From Cohnella sp. AR92 (GTDB lineage: Bacteria > Bacillota > Bacilli > Paenibacillales > Paenibacillaceae), in NCBI RefSeq assembly GCF_003990975.1, contig NZ_RZJR01000005.1, positions 3,869 to 67,868 of the forward strand: DNA of 64,000 nucleotides, in the 5' to 3' direction. How positions within the stretch are numbered: the stretch's first letter is position 1; each line of letters begins with the position of its first letter. A model generated the notes under the pieces. That model saw nothing but the letters and a program-made list of their open reading frames with translations, did not search any database and had not been told where the DNA came from. Positions 8,450 through 16,689 of the stretch are shown here, in pieces. Made by a program: the position numbers and the translations under genes.

Positions 8450-9265
8450 ATGTTGGATTCGCCGATGAATGCCGAGGCCTATGCGGATTCCGAGCTCAGG
8501 CCGGGAGAACGGCTGGATGACCTGTTGACGTACGAGCTGAAGATCATTCAGAGCCAAGAGGTATTCAGCTTCTCCTTGGATGCCGTTCTCCTGGCGCGGT
8601 TCGCAACGGTTCCTCCTCGCGGACGGGTGCTTGATCTATGCACGGGCAATGGAGTTATCCCTATCTTGCTGTCGACGCGAACCTCCGCGCAGATCGAAGG
8701 CGTGGAGATTCAGCCGCGGCTGGCGGACATGGCGGAACGGAGCGTCGCGCTGAATGGGCTTGCCGATCGGATTCGGATCCGGCTCGGCGATCTGAAGGAG
8801 TTCGACAGCCCGGACGGACCTTATGACGCCGTAACAGTGAATCCTCCGTATATGCCCGTGAAGTCCGGCGAGCACAAGGAGAATCTCCATCAAGCGATGG
8901 CTCGACATGAGCTGGGCTGCACGCTCGAGGATGTCGCGTCGGCCTGCTCCCGCTTGGTCAAGCGGGGAGGGCGCGTCTCGATGGTCCACCGGCCATCCCG
9001 TTTGGCCGAGATCATGGAAGCGCTGCGGAAGAACCGCCTGGAGCCGAAGCGGATACGCTTCGTCCATTCCCATGCGGACAGCGAAGCGAATATGGTACTG
9101 ATCGAAGCGCTGAAGGAAGGCAAGCCGGAGGTTCGGCTGCTGCCGCCGCTTATTGTCTACCATAAGGATAGGCAATATACGGAAGAGCTGCTGGACGTCT
9201 TCTATGGTAGAAAAGATCGGCTAATCGATAATGGCACCCAGGGGATGGAGGAGAAAGACCAATGA
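8450..9265 (+). CDS. yabB: tRNA1(Val) adenine-37 N6-methyltransferase family (YabB/TrmN6)
   Basis: A 271-residue SAM-dependent methyltransferase of the TrmN6/YabB family. The SAM-binding motif I reads VLDLCTGNGVIPILL near residue 64, and the NPPY motif typical of N6-adenine methylation of nucleic acid reads VNPPYMP near residue 128. In E. coli the homologue modifies A37 of tRNA1(Val); the Gram-positive substrate is inferred. ATG 8450 is preferred to an in-frame ATG at 8426 because gggggaa lies just before it. The stop overlaps the rsmI start by four bases, implying translational coupling. B. subtilis yazA, which lies between them there, is absent. Confidence 0.9.
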   Translation: MLDSPMNAEAYADSELRPGERLDDLLTYELKIIQSQEVFSFSLDAVLLARFATVPPRGRVLDLCTGNGVIPILLSTRTSAQIEGVEIQPRLADMAERSVALNGLADRIRIRLGDLKEFDSPDGPYDAVTVNPPYMPVKSGEHKENLHQAMARHELGCTLEDVASACSRLVKRGGRVSMVHRPSRLAEIMEALRKNRLEPKRIRFVHSHADSEANMVLIEALKEGKPEVRLLPPLIVYHKDRQYTEELLDVFYGRKDRLIDNGTQGMEEKDQ

Positions 9266-10242
9266 GCTCACGGGAGAAGGAACGGGAAACGGGTGGAGGA
9301 ATCGGGAGCGAGAGCGTCAATGGGACAAGCCCAGAGGTAACTATCCAGAAGAGCTTCGCCAAGCGGGATAAGCCCGGCACGCTGTATCTGGTTGCGACCC
9401 CTATCGGCAATCTGGAGGACATGACCTTCCGGGCCGTCCGCACGTTGAAGGAAGTCGACCTGATCGCCGCGGAGGACACTCGCCTATCCCGCAAGCTTCT
9501 GACGCACTTCGAGATCAGCAATCGCCTGGTCAGCTATCACGAGCACAACAAGGAAGCAAGCGGTCCTGAGTTGATTCGCCTGCTGTCCGAAGGCAGCCAT
9601 GTCGCGCTGATCAGCGACGCGGGTCTGCCGGCTATCTCGGATCCTGGCGCCGATCTGGTGGCCGAAGCCGTCTCCCTGGGAATTCCCGTCGTCCCCATTC
9701 CGGGGGCCAACGCGGCTCTGTCGGCGTTGATTATCTCCGGCCTGCCGACGGACCGGTTCCTGTTCGCCGGGTTCCCTCCTCGCGATCGCAAGGGATTGGA
9801 CCGCTTCCTCGACGGAATCGGCTCCGAGCCGGGAACGGTCATCCTCTATGAAGCCCCGCATCGGTTGAAGAAGACGTTAGAGGCGATCGCGGCCAAGTGG
9901 GGTCATCGCAGGCTGGCGATCGTGCGCGAATTGACCAAACGATACGAGGAAGTCGTTCGGGGTACGGCGGAAGCGTGTCTCGGCTATCTAGAGGAGGTTC
10001 CGCCTCTGGGAGAGTGCGTTCTTCTGCTAGAGGGAACCGCTAGCGCCGGCGATGCTTCGGGAATGGAGCCCGGACAGGCTTCGGGCGAAGCGGAAGCTTG
10101 GTGGGCCGCTCTGCCGCTCGCCGAGCATGTTAACCGTTACGAGGCGGAAGCGGGCAATCGGAAGGAAGCGATGCGTCTTGCTGCCCGTGATCGCGGGTTA
10201 TCGCGCAGGGATGTCTACCAAGCGCTGCTTGAACAGGAGTAG
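9262..10242 (+). CDS. rsmI: 16S rRNA (cytidine-1402 2'-O) methyltransferase RsmI
   Basis: A 326-residue tetrapyrrole-methylase-fold enzyme that methylates the ribose of C1402 in 16S rRNA. Diagnostic blocks are LYLVATPIGNLEDMTFRA, AAEDTRLSRKLL, SDAGLPAISDPG and PIPGANAALSALIISGLPTDRF. The N-terminus has an extension of about 33 residues before the first conserved strand, longer than in B. subtilis YabC; there is a good ggaggagaaa site at ATG 9262, so the extension appears real. It overlaps yabB by four bases. The C-terminal 80 residues are a less conserved helical tail. Confidence 0.93.
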   Translation: MSSREKERETGGGIGSESVNGTSPEVTIQKSFAKRDKPGTLYLVATPIGNLEDMTFRAVRTLKEVDLIAAEDTRLSRKLLTHFEISNRLVSYHEHNKEASGPELIRLLSEGSHVALISDAGLPAISDPGADLVAEAVSLGIPVVPIPGANAALSALIISGLPTDRFLFAGFPPRDRKGLDRFLDGIGSEPGTVILYEAPHRLKKTLEAIAAKWGHRRLAIVRELTKRYEEVVRGTAEACLGYLEEVPPLGECVLLLEGTASAGDASGMEPGQASGEAEAWWAALPLAEHVNRYEAEAGNRKEAMRLAARDRGLSRRDVYQALLEQE

Positions 10243-10243
10243 G

Positions 10244-10309
10244 TTGTCCACAGAACCGATCCGACGGTCGGACGACTTATGCCCTTGCTGCTTGTCCACT
10301 TGTGGACAA
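10244..10309. promoter_or_regulatory. Three DnaA-box-like sites
   Basis: TTGTCCACA at 10244-10252, TTGTCCACT at 10292-10300 and, inverted, TGTGGACAA at 10301-10309. The first and third differ from the DnaA box TTATCCACA by one base. The last two form a perfect inverted pair. Their role is not known; they lie in the non-coding gap between the convergent rsmI and abrB genes. Confidence 0.35.
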
Positions 10310-10310
10310 G

Positions 10311-10344
10311 CAAAAAAATCCCTCCCGAATGAGGCTCGGGAGGG
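10311..10344 (-). terminator. Terminator of abrB (minus strand)
   Basis: A 9-bp perfect stem (ccctcccga / tcgggaggg) is followed, on the minus strand, by a run of seven T (aaaaaaa on the plus strand). It stands about 70 bases after the abrB stop codon. A plus-strand terminator for rsmI is not evident. Confidence 0.85.
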
Positions 10345-10414
10345 TTGCAAGGAGATATAAAAAGGTTAGAATTAACAAATTTTAGACTTTCGTTTTCTAT
10401 TATAGCACACTTCT

Positions 10415-10669
10415 TTAATTTGTCACAGGTGTAGGCATATCCTTCAGGCAATCTCTGCAAACAATTTTGCCTTTGAAGTAGATGACGCTCTCCGCATTTC
10501 CACAGAAGATGCAAGCAGGCTCATACTTCTTGAGCATAATGCGCTCTCCATCCACATAAATCTCAAGCGCGTCCTTCTCTCCGATGCCCAGCGTACGACG
10601 CAGCTCGATCGGGATGACCATCCGTCCCAGCTCGTCCACTTTACGCACAATACCAGTCGATTTCATCAT
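10415..10669 (-). CDS. abrB: AbrB-family transition-state regulator with C-terminal zinc-ribbon-like motif
   Basis: An 84-residue DNA-binding protein. The first ~50 residues match AbrB/SpoVT swapped-hairpin domains (STGIVRKVDELGRMVIP, then ELRRTLGIGEKDALEIYV). B. subtilis AbrB continues with a separate multimerisation domain, but here the tail holds two CxxC pairs (CIFC near residue 53 and CRDC near residue 72), which looks like a small zinc-binding module. AbrB represses stationary-phase genes during growth and is itself shut off by Spo0A. A sigma-A promoter with Spo0A boxes just downstream of it stands before the gene, as in B. subtilis. The call AbrB rather than Abh rests on this regulation and on the place next to rsmI. 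Confidence 0.88.
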   Translation of the reverse strand: MMKSTGIVRKVDELGRMVIPIELRRTLGIGEKDALEIYVDGERIMLKKYEPACIFCGNAESVIYFKGKIVCRDCLKDMPTPVTN

Positions 10670-10744
10670 TTGGAAAACTCCCTCATCTCAGGTTAAAATA
10701 AATGCAAAGCTCTCTAGCAAACGATCAACAAAGTCGGATTAGTA

Positions 10745-10761
10745 TTCGTCAGTATTCGACA
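10745..10761. promoter_or_regulatory. Spo0A boxes downstream of the abrB promoter
   Basis: TTCGACA at 10755-10761 is an exact Spo0A box and TTCGTCA at 10745-10751 is one base off; they are spaced 10 bp apart, one helical turn. They fall about 17-33 bases after the predicted abrB transcription start, where Spo0A binds and represses abrB in B. subtilis. A further exact TTCGACA lies at 10939-10945 and an inverted near-match at 10961-10967, nearer the divergent HD-domain gene. Confidence 0.65.
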
Positions 10762-10784
10762 AAATTCTCGGTTCACTGGCTATT

Positions 10785-10813
10785 ATCATACCAACCATTC
10801 CCAGATAAGTCAA
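10785..10813 (-). promoter_or_regulatory. Sigma-A promoter of abrB
   Basis: On the minus strand TTGACT (10813-10808), a 17-base spacer and TATGAT (10790-10785) make a near-consensus sigma-A promoter, about 115 bases upstream of the abrB start codon. Confidence 0.75.
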
Positions 10814-11006
10814 CTGAGATTGTGTGACGGAGTAGAGAAAAACCTTGAAAGGCCTTTAAATACAGGAACATTACAGATACTGAGGCGAAATGCTGCAGCA
10901 AAGCAAGTCATTAAGTCCTATTACATATAACGACATTATTCGACAATAGTTTCGGTTTTTTGTCGATTCTTGTGAAAGAAAATTATGGAATGCGGAGGTG
11001 CTGCCT

Positions 11007-12299
11007 ATGTTTCGACTTTTAGATGAAGAGAAAGTATTCAAGGATCCGGTTCATCATTCCGTCTACGTGCAGGAGGAGACGATCTGGAGGCTGATCAACA
11101 CGCCGGAGTTCCAACGGCTCAGGAGAATCCGGCAATTAGGCACGACGTATCTGACTTTCCATGGCGCGGAGCATAGCCGGTTCTCCCACTCCCTTGGCGT
11201 CTACGAGATTACGCGGAAAATCATCAATCAGTTCGAGCGCAACGGGTACAAGGATTGGCCTCAAGAGGAGAAAATGGTGAGCTTGTGCGCGTCCTTGCTC
11301 CACGACGTCGGTCACGGGCCGTTCTCCCATGCGATCGAGCAGGTGTTCGACATGGACCATGAAGAATGGACGTGCGCGATTATTCTAGGAGATACGGCGG
11401 TCAATCGGGTACTCAAGGAAGCCGACGAGGAACTTCCGCAGAAGGTCGCTTCGGTCATACGCAAGACGTATGACAAGCCGATCGTCGTCAGCCTCGTGTC
11501 CAGCCAGATGGATGCGGACCGAATGGACTATCTTCTCCGGGACGCCTATTACACGGGAGTCAATTACGGCACCTTCGATCTGGACCGGATTCTTCGCGTC
11601 TTAAGGCCCCATCAAGGGCGAATCGTGGTCAAAGAGAGCGGAATGCATGCGGTAGAGGATTATCTGATGTCGCGCTACCAGATGTACTGGCAGATTTACT
11701 TCCATCCGGTGACCCGAAGCTCGGATATTCTGCTCAAGAAAATTTTCAAGAGGGCCATGGAGCTGCATCGGAACGGGTACACGTTCAAGTTCATGCTCCA
11801 TCCGCTAAGGCAGCTGCTGAAGGGGGAGCTTACGGTCGCCGATTATTTAAGTCTGGACGACAACATCGCCTTCGCGGCCTTCAGCCAGTGGGCCCTTGAG
11901 GAGGACGAGCTGCTGGCGGATCTATCCCGCCGATTCCTCAACCGGCAGCTATATAAATATGTACAGTTGGAGACGATGGATCTGAAGCTTGCGGACAGCC
12001 TGCGCGAGGAGTGGACTTCCATCGGCTTGGATCCGGAATACCACCTGGAGACGGATACGGTGGTCGATCTTCCTTATGACCTGTATAAGCCGGGAATAGA
12101 AACGGGCCCCTCGGAGAAACCTCCCATCCTGCTGCTCGACGAGAAGGACCAGTTAACGGAGATCTCCGCGAAGTCGGATATCATTCGCTCGATTGCCGGC
12201 ATCCACCGCGGAAAGTACTTCATTTATTATCCGGAGGAGCTGCTCCGGGAGAAGGCCGATCTGCTGAAGACTCGGACCCGGGAGCTATTGCATCTATAA
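11007..12299 (+). CDS. HD-domain phosphohydrolase, YwfO/SAMHD1-like dNTPase family
   Basis: A 430-residue HD-superfamily metal-dependent phosphohydrolase related to B. subtilis YwfO and to SAMHD1-type dNTP triphosphohydrolases. Metal-binding and substrate motifs are visible: RLRRIRQLG and HSRFSHSLGVYE near residues 32-63, LLHDVGHGPFSHAIE near residue 94 (the HD pair), and DADRMDYLLRDAYYTG near residue 168. ATG 11007 is preferred over GTG 10998 because ggagg ends eight bases before it. It lies divergent to abrB, in the gap where B. subtilis has metS. Its likely role is control of the deoxynucleotide pool; the substrate is inferred from family. Confidence 0.85.
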   Translation: MFRLLDEEKVFKDPVHHSVYVQEETIWRLINTPEFQRLRRIRQLGTTYLTFHGAEHSRFSHSLGVYEITRKIINQFERNGYKDWPQEEKMVSLCASLLHDVGHGPFSHAIEQVFDMDHEEWTCAIILGDTAVNRVLKEADEELPQKVASVIRKTYDKPIVVSLVSSQMDADRMDYLLRDAYYTGVNYGTFDLDRILRVLRPHQGRIVVKESGMHAVEDYLMSRYQMYWQIYFHPVTRSSDILLKKIFKRAMELHRNGYTFKFMLHPLRQLLKGELTVADYLSLDDNIAFAAFSQWALEEDELLADLSRRFLNRQLYKYVQLETMDLKLADSLREEWTSIGLDPEYHLETDTVVDLPYDLYKPGIETGPSEKPPILLLDEKDQLTEISAKSDIIRSIAGIHRGKYFIYYPEELLREKADLLKTRTRELLHL

Positions 12300-12337
12300 T
12301 AGAAGCAACAATTAGATAGAAGGAGACAAAACCCGAC

Positions 12338-13111
12338 ATGTTATTTGACACCCACGCGCATATGGATTCCCCGAAGTTCGACGACGATCGCGAAGAGATG
12401 ATCGAGCGCGCCCGCGCGGCCGGAGTCGAAACGATCGTGAACATCGGCTTTAATCGCGAGACCATACCGACAACGATGGCGCTTGCGGAGAAATACCCCT
12501 TTATTTATGCGGCTGTCGGCTGGCACCCGACGGATGCGATCGACATGAAGCTGGAAGAGGATCTGTCCTGGATCGAGCGGCTGTGCGCTCATCCGAAGGT
12601 CGTCGCTATCGGCGAGATCGGCCTTGATTATTACTGGGATACGTCCCCCAAAGACCTTCAGCAGATCGTGTTCCGCGAGCAAATCCGGTTGGCCAAAAGG
12701 CTCAAAAAGCCAATTATTATTCACAATCGGGATGCCCATGCCGACGTTGTGAGACTCCTCCAGGAGGAAGGCGCATCGGAGGTCGGAGGCATCATGCACT
12801 GCTTCTCTGGAAGCTGGGAAACGGCCAAGCAATGTCTCGACATGAACTTCTATATTTCGTTCGGAGGGCCGGTCACCTTCAAGAATGCAAGGGTTCCCAA
12901 AGAGGTGCTTGAGCAGGTTCCGAACGACCGATTATTGATCGAAACGGACTCCCCTTATTTGACTCCGCACCCCTATCGAGGGAAGCGAAATGAGCCCGCT
13001 TTCGTACGTCTCGTCGCAGAGGCCGCGGCGGAAATAAAAGGGATTTCTCTGGAAGAAATCGCTAAATTAACGACGCGAAATAGTCTGGAGTGTTTTGGTC
13101 TAGCGAGATAA
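12338..13111 (+). CDS. tatD: TatD-family metal-dependent deoxyribonuclease
   Basis: A 257-residue TIM-barrel hydrolase of the amidohydrolase superfamily. It opens with FDTHAHMD (metal-binding HxH), followed by GEIGLDYYW (Glu ligand), PIIIHNRDAH, MHCFSG and ETDSPYLTPHPYRGKRNEP, all classic TatD motifs. The enzyme degrades DNA with a 3'-5' exonuclease activity and takes part in DNA repair in other bacteria. It follows the HD-domain gene by 38 bases with aaggaga upstream; in B. subtilis yabD follows metS at this place. Confidence 0.93.
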   Translation: MLFDTHAHMDSPKFDDDREEMIERARAAGVETIVNIGFNRETIPTTMALAEKYPFIYAAVGWHPTDAIDMKLEEDLSWIERLCAHPKVVAIGEIGLDYYWDTSPKDLQQIVFREQIRLAKRLKKPIIIHNRDAHADVVRLLQEEGASEVGGIMHCFSGSWETAKQCLDMNFYISFGGPVTFKNARVPKEVLEQVPNDRLLIETDSPYLTPHPYRGKRNEPAFVRLVAEAAAEIKGISLEEIAKLTTRNSLECFGLAR

Positions 13112-13230
13112 AACGCTTCCAATCGAAGGAAAACGAATCCCCCCTACGAAAAAAATGATATTTCTTTAAGAAAACGGACATTTGGGGTTTAATTCATCGA
13201 AAATGGGCCAAATTCGCCAATTGCCCCTTC

Positions 13231-13260
13231 TTTACACCTTTAGCGCCGAGAGGTTATCAT
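13231..13260 (+). promoter_or_regulatory. Sigma-A-type promoter of the yabE leader
   Basis: TTTACA at 13231-13236, an 18-base spacer and TATCAT at 13255-13260. Transcription would start near 13267, a short distance before the riboswitch. Confidence 0.5.
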
Positions 13261-13304
13261 CACAATCAGAAGTTTGAATATGGCATCCCTTTTCCAGTGC
13301 GCTT

Positions 13305-13510
13305 AATCTCCGATAAGGAGAACGGGGGACCCGCTGCAGCCGGTTGGATCGGTTCGATCCGCTCCGGTGCAGACGAGCAATCTTGGGGTGAATTTCGAGG
13401 ATGAGAATTCGGCCGATTATCGGCTGCGTTCATCGGAATCGAATAGGGCGACTCTCTTCGTCCGAACCCGACAGCTAACCTCGTAAGCGTGTTAGAGAGA
13501 GGTCACCTCG
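13305..13510 (+). promoter_or_regulatory. Cyclic di-AMP riboswitch (ydaO/yuaA type) before yabE
   Basis: The leader carries the conserved blocks of the ydaO class: aacgggggaccc near 13321, ggggtgaatttcgagg near 13385, cgaacccgacagctaacctcgta near 13464 (split by a variable arm) and gaggtcacc near 13499. The class senses c-di-AMP and commonly sits before cell-wall hydrolase genes. An intrinsic terminator follows 37 bases later, so ligand binding probably stops transcription of yabE. The 13112-13304 stretch before it shows only the promoter. Confidence 0.88.
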
Positions 13511-13546
13511 TGCTGCCCATTTCCCTTATTTATTCGTACACAAGCG

Positions 13547-13589
13547 GAAGCCACGAACAGATCCTCTGTCTGTCGATGGCTTCTTTTTT
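13547..13589 (+). terminator. Riboswitch-linked terminator
   Basis: gaagcca / tggcttc stem with a second internal dyad in the loop and a run of six T. It lies between riboswitch and yabE, which marks it as the expression platform rather than the end of tatD. Confidence 0.8.
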
Positions 13590-13779
13590 GTTGTCCGTAT
13601 AACTGGAGACCCAAGGGAATATGCGTGCAAGCCCCAGGAACCACGTACTGGGCAAGGCGGCGCAACGTTCGTGCGATTGCCGCATCGCATGAATATCCAC
13701 GCCGTTATCATAAATGGATAGTCGCGTCAGACAACATGCGTAACAGTCGACGGCGGGGCTATGAAGGAGGAACGAGAAA

Positions 13780-14928
13780 ATGGGCTTTGTTCCATCAGGG
13801 GACACCCATGATCCACGACCGACCGGCAAGCTTATCGCAGCGCGATGGAAGCATGGGCACTTACGCTTGGTCCTACTCAGCGTAATTCTCTCTTTTGCTA
13901 TGACCATCTTGTTTCTAATGCTGCTGCACGGCGCGTCCGCCATGAGCGTGACCGTCGTGGACGGCGGGAAATCTACCGTCATCCAAACGCGTAATTCCGA
14001 TGTGCAATCGCTTCTTGAGGAGCATAGCATCTCCGTGGGTCCTTATGATGAACTGTCGGCTCCGCTTGCGACACCGCTAAGCGACGGCAGCACCATCGTC
14101 ATCGACCGAGCAGTGGGAGTCACCCTGCTTGCGGACGGGAAGAACGCAGTCGAATATACGACCGAGGAGACCGTCAAGGATGTTCTGGCATCCAAGAACC
14201 TCTCGCTCGGAACGGACGATCGAATCTATCCGTCGCTCGACACTCCGGTGTACGAAGGCATGAAGATCCGTATCGTCCGCGTTAAGAAAGAACGGAAGGA
14301 AGCTCAGATCGAAGTTCCTTTCACGGTCGTGGAGAAGAAGGACGCAAGCATGGAAGCCGGTATGCAGAAGGTCGTTCAGACCGGCAAACAAGGTCTTGTC
14401 GTCAAGCAGTTCGAGAAAGTGTACGAAGACGGCAATCTCGTCAGCACTCGCATGGTCTCTAAGACCGTATCCGAACCGGCCGTTCAGAAGATCGTGGCGG
14501 TCGGAACGAAGAAGAAAGCCGCGGTGACGACATTGTCCTACAAGGCTAACTCCGAAGCGAAGACGCTTAAGCTTAACGGCGAAACCGTCAAGGTGAAGAG
14601 CGTGCTCAGCAACGTCGTCCTGACCGCCTATACGGCCGGACCTGAATCGACAGGGAAGGACAAAGGCGATCCAGGCTATGGTATTACCGCATCCGGAACC
14701 ACGGTATCGGAAGGACGGACGATCTCGGTCGATCCGGACGTCATTCCGCTTGGTTGGTGGGTCTATATCGAAGGCATCGGCCTCCGCCGAGCCGAAGATA
14801 CCGGAAGCGCCATAAAGGGCAAGAAGATCGATGTTTACTTCGATAGCGAGAGCTATGCGAATAAGTTTGGTACGAAGCGCGGATACACCGTGTATGTGAT
14901 CGGACCCGTGAAGCCGTCTGCCGACTAA
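13780..14928 (+). CDS. yabE: YabE-like wall protein: two DUF348 repeats, G5 and 3D domains
   Basis: A 382-residue exported protein with a membrane anchor or uncleaved signal at residues 29-53. Two DUF348 repeats follow (VTVVDGGKSTVIQTRNSDVQ-type at 56-95 and GVTLLADGKNAVEYTT at 112-150), then a G5 domain (about 175-255) and a C-terminal 3D domain with the three aspartates of lytic enzymes (GYGITASGTTVSEG, ISVDPDVIPLG, AEDTGSAIKGKKIDVYF). The fold resembles resuscitation-promoting factor and MltA, so it probably cleaves peptidoglycan. A strong gaaggagg site stands before ATG 13780. The c-di-AMP riboswitch upstream ties its expression to wall/osmotic status. It is followed by rnmV as in B. subtilis. 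Confidence 0.92.
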   Translation: MGFVPSGDTHDPRPTGKLIAARWKHGHLRLVLLSVILSFAMTILFLMLLHGASAMSVTVVDGGKSTVIQTRNSDVQSLLEEHSISVGPYDELSAPLATPLSDGSTIVIDRAVGVTLLADGKNAVEYTTEETVKDVLASKNLSLGTDDRIYPSLDTPVYEGMKIRIVRVKKERKEAQIEVPFTVVEKKDASMEAGMQKVVQTGKQGLVVKQFEKVYEDGNLVSTRMVSKTVSEPAVQKIVAVGTKKKAAVTTLSYKANSEAKTLKLNGETVKVKSVLSNVVLTAYTAGPESTGKDKGDPGYGITASGTTVSEGRTISVDPDVIPLGWWVYIEGIGLRRAEDTGSAIKGKKIDVYFDSESYANKFGTKRGYTVYVIGPVKPSAD

Positions 14929-15044
14929 GGTCGGACCGTACGGCGGCCGTTAACAGAGGACGGTCCGGCAACGAGAACAATGGGATGCCATCCTTGCACC
15001 ACATCGATATCAACATATGCGGAAGCTGGCACTAATTGCTGGGG

Positions 15045-15071
15045 GAAGAGGCGTGAAGCCTCTTCTTTTTG
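15045..15071 (+). terminator. Terminator after yabE
   Basis: Perfect 8-bp stem gaagaggc / gcctcttc with a five-base loop and tttttg. A TATAAT hexamer begins immediately after it (15074), so the next operon may start from here. Confidence 0.88.
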
Positions 15072-15131
15072 TTATAATACGGATATTGCGTTCTGAGAAA
15101 AGGTACGGGTTAACGGAAGGCGGCAGGCAAG

Positions 15132-15722
15132 TTGGCTAAACTAAAGATACAGGAAATGATCGTGGTGGAAGGCAAGGAGGACACCGTAGCCATCCGGCGA
15201 GCGGTCGATGCCGACACGATCGAGACGGGCGGCTCGGCGATCAACGAGGACGTGCTGCGGAGAATCGAACTTGCGCAGGCAAGGCGCGGCGTGATCGTGC
15301 TGACGGATCCCGATTCCCCGGGCGAGCGGATACGCAAGATCGTGGAAGCCAGGGTTCCTTCCTGCAAGCACGCCTTCCTGCTGAAAGACGAGGCTCGCGG
15401 CAAGGACGGGATCGGGGTCGAGCATGCTTCGAACGAGGCGATCATTCGGGCGTTGGAACGGGTACGAAGCTCGGGCGGTTCGAACGCGACCGAAGCGGAG
15501 TCCGCGGCGGCGGAACTCGAGCCCGAGATCGAGTGGAGCGACCTGTTGGACGCGGGACTCATCGTCCACGCCTCGGCGTCCAAGCGCCGGGAGCGCATGG
15601 GAGAGCTGCTCGGAATCGGCTATGCGAACGGCAAGCAATTCTATAAGCGTTGCGTGAATTTCCGCATAACCCGGCAGGAGTTCGCAAGAGCTCTGGAACA
15701 ATTGGAGAAGGAAGGAATTTAA
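15132..15722 (+). CDS. rnmV: Ribonuclease M5
   Basis: A 196-residue Toprim nuclease that trims 5S rRNA precursor to its mature ends. The Toprim glutamate motif is IVVEGKEDTVAI near residue 10, and the DxD motif is LTDPDSPGERIRK near residue 57. The C-terminal region (about 130 on) is the substrate-binding part of RNase M5. Start is TTG 15132 with gaaggcggc upstream. The gene is followed four bases later by rsmA, the same pair as in B. subtilis, so both act in rRNA maturation from one mRNA. Confidence 0.93.
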   Translation: MAKLKIQEMIVVEGKEDTVAIRRAVDADTIETGGSAINEDVLRRIELAQARRGVIVLTDPDSPGERIRKIVEARVPSCKHAFLLKDEARGKDGIGVEHASNEAIIRALERVRSSGGSNATEAESAAAELEPEIEWSDLLDAGLIVHASASKRRERMGELLGIGYANGKQFYKRCVNFRITRQEFARALEQLEKEGI

Positions 15723-15726
15723 CGAC

Positions 15727-16626
15727 ATGACTCAATCGAACCTCCGGACCGGAGCGGATATCGCGACGCCCAATCGGACCAAGGATATTATTCGCAAGCA
15801 CGGCTTCACCTTTAAGAAGAGCCTCGGACAGAACTTCCTCGTCGACAAGAACATCCTCGACAAGATCGTCGCCGCCGCCGAGCTGAGCGATTCGAAGGGG
15901 GCGCTGGAGATCGGCCCCGGCATCGGAGCGTTGACCGAGCGGCTGTGCGAAGAAGCGGGACACGTCGCCGCCGTCGAGATCGATACCCGGCTGATTCCGA
16001 TCCTGAGAGATGTGCTGGCGGATCGCGACAATGTGAATATCGTCCATGCGGACGTCTTGAAGACGGACCTCCGCCAGCTGTGGCAGGACCAATTCTCCGC
16101 ATGCGAATCGGTCAGCGTTGTCGCCAACCTGCCTTATTACGTGACGACTCCGATTATCATGAAGCTTCTCGAAGAAGGGCTTCCGATCGAGAGCATCGTC
16201 GTGATGGTGCAGAAGGAAGTCGCGGAGCGCATGGCCGCGAAGCCCGGGGGCAAGGACTACGGCACGCTGAGCATAGCCGTGCAGTATTATTGCGAGCCTC
16301 AGCTGGTCTGCATCGTCCCTTCCGGCTCGTTCATACCGGCCCCGAACGTCGATTCGGCGGTTATCAAGCTAAGACGCCGCAGCGAGCCTGCCGTTGCCGT
16401 CAAGAGCGAAGAGGCATTCTTCAAGGTCGTTCACGCGGCGTTCGCCCAGCGACGCAAGACGCTGCAGAACAATCTGTCGCAGCTGGCGGGCAAGGAGAGG
16501 AAGGCGGAGCTCGGAGCTCTGTTGGAAGGCTGCGGCATCAAGCCGGAGCGCAGAGGCGAAACCCTGACTCTCCAGGAATATGCGACCCTGACCGAAGCTT
16601 TGCTGGAAGCGGGAATCCTCGCCTGA
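15727..16626 (+). CDS. rsmA: 16S rRNA dimethyladenosine transferase RsmA (KsgA)
   Basis: A 299-residue enzyme that dimethylates A1518 and A1519 in helix 45 of 16S rRNA. Motifs: KKSLGQNFLVDKNIL near residue 30, the SAM motif LEIGPGIGALTERL near residue 60, and the NLPYYVTTPI adenine pocket near residue 133. The C-terminal domain (about 215-299) is intact (AAFAQRRKTLQNNL). ATG 15727 follows the rnmV stop closely. No terminator is evident before the sigma-K promoter of yabG. Confidence 0.95.
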   Translation: MTQSNLRTGADIATPNRTKDIIRKHGFTFKKSLGQNFLVDKNILDKIVAAAELSDSKGALEIGPGIGALTERLCEEAGHVAAVEIDTRLIPILRDVLADRDNVNIVHADVLKTDLRQLWQDQFSACESVSVVANLPYYVTTPIIMKLLEEGLPIESIVVMVQKEVAERMAAKPGGKDYGTLSIAVQYYCEPQLVCIVPSGSFIPAPNVDSAVIKLRRRSEPAVAVKSEEAFFKVVHAAFAQRRKTLQNNLSQLAGKERKAELGALLEGCGIKPERRGETLTLQEYATLTEALLEAGILA

Positions 16627-16640
16627 TTCCGATAATTCGT

Positions 16641-16669
16641 CACCATGTGCCTATCGCCTCCATACGATA
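16641..16669 (+). promoter_or_regulatory. Sigma-K-type promoter of yabG
   Basis: CACC at 16641-16644, a 16-base spacer and CATACGATA at 16661-16669 fit the sigma-K consensus (HACM, CATANNNTA) without mismatch. In B. subtilis yabG belongs to the sigma-K regulon. The same segment holds a dyad cctatcg / cgatagg around the -10 region. Confidence 0.7.
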
Positions 16670-16689
16670 GGCTTAGAGGTGATTTGCCC

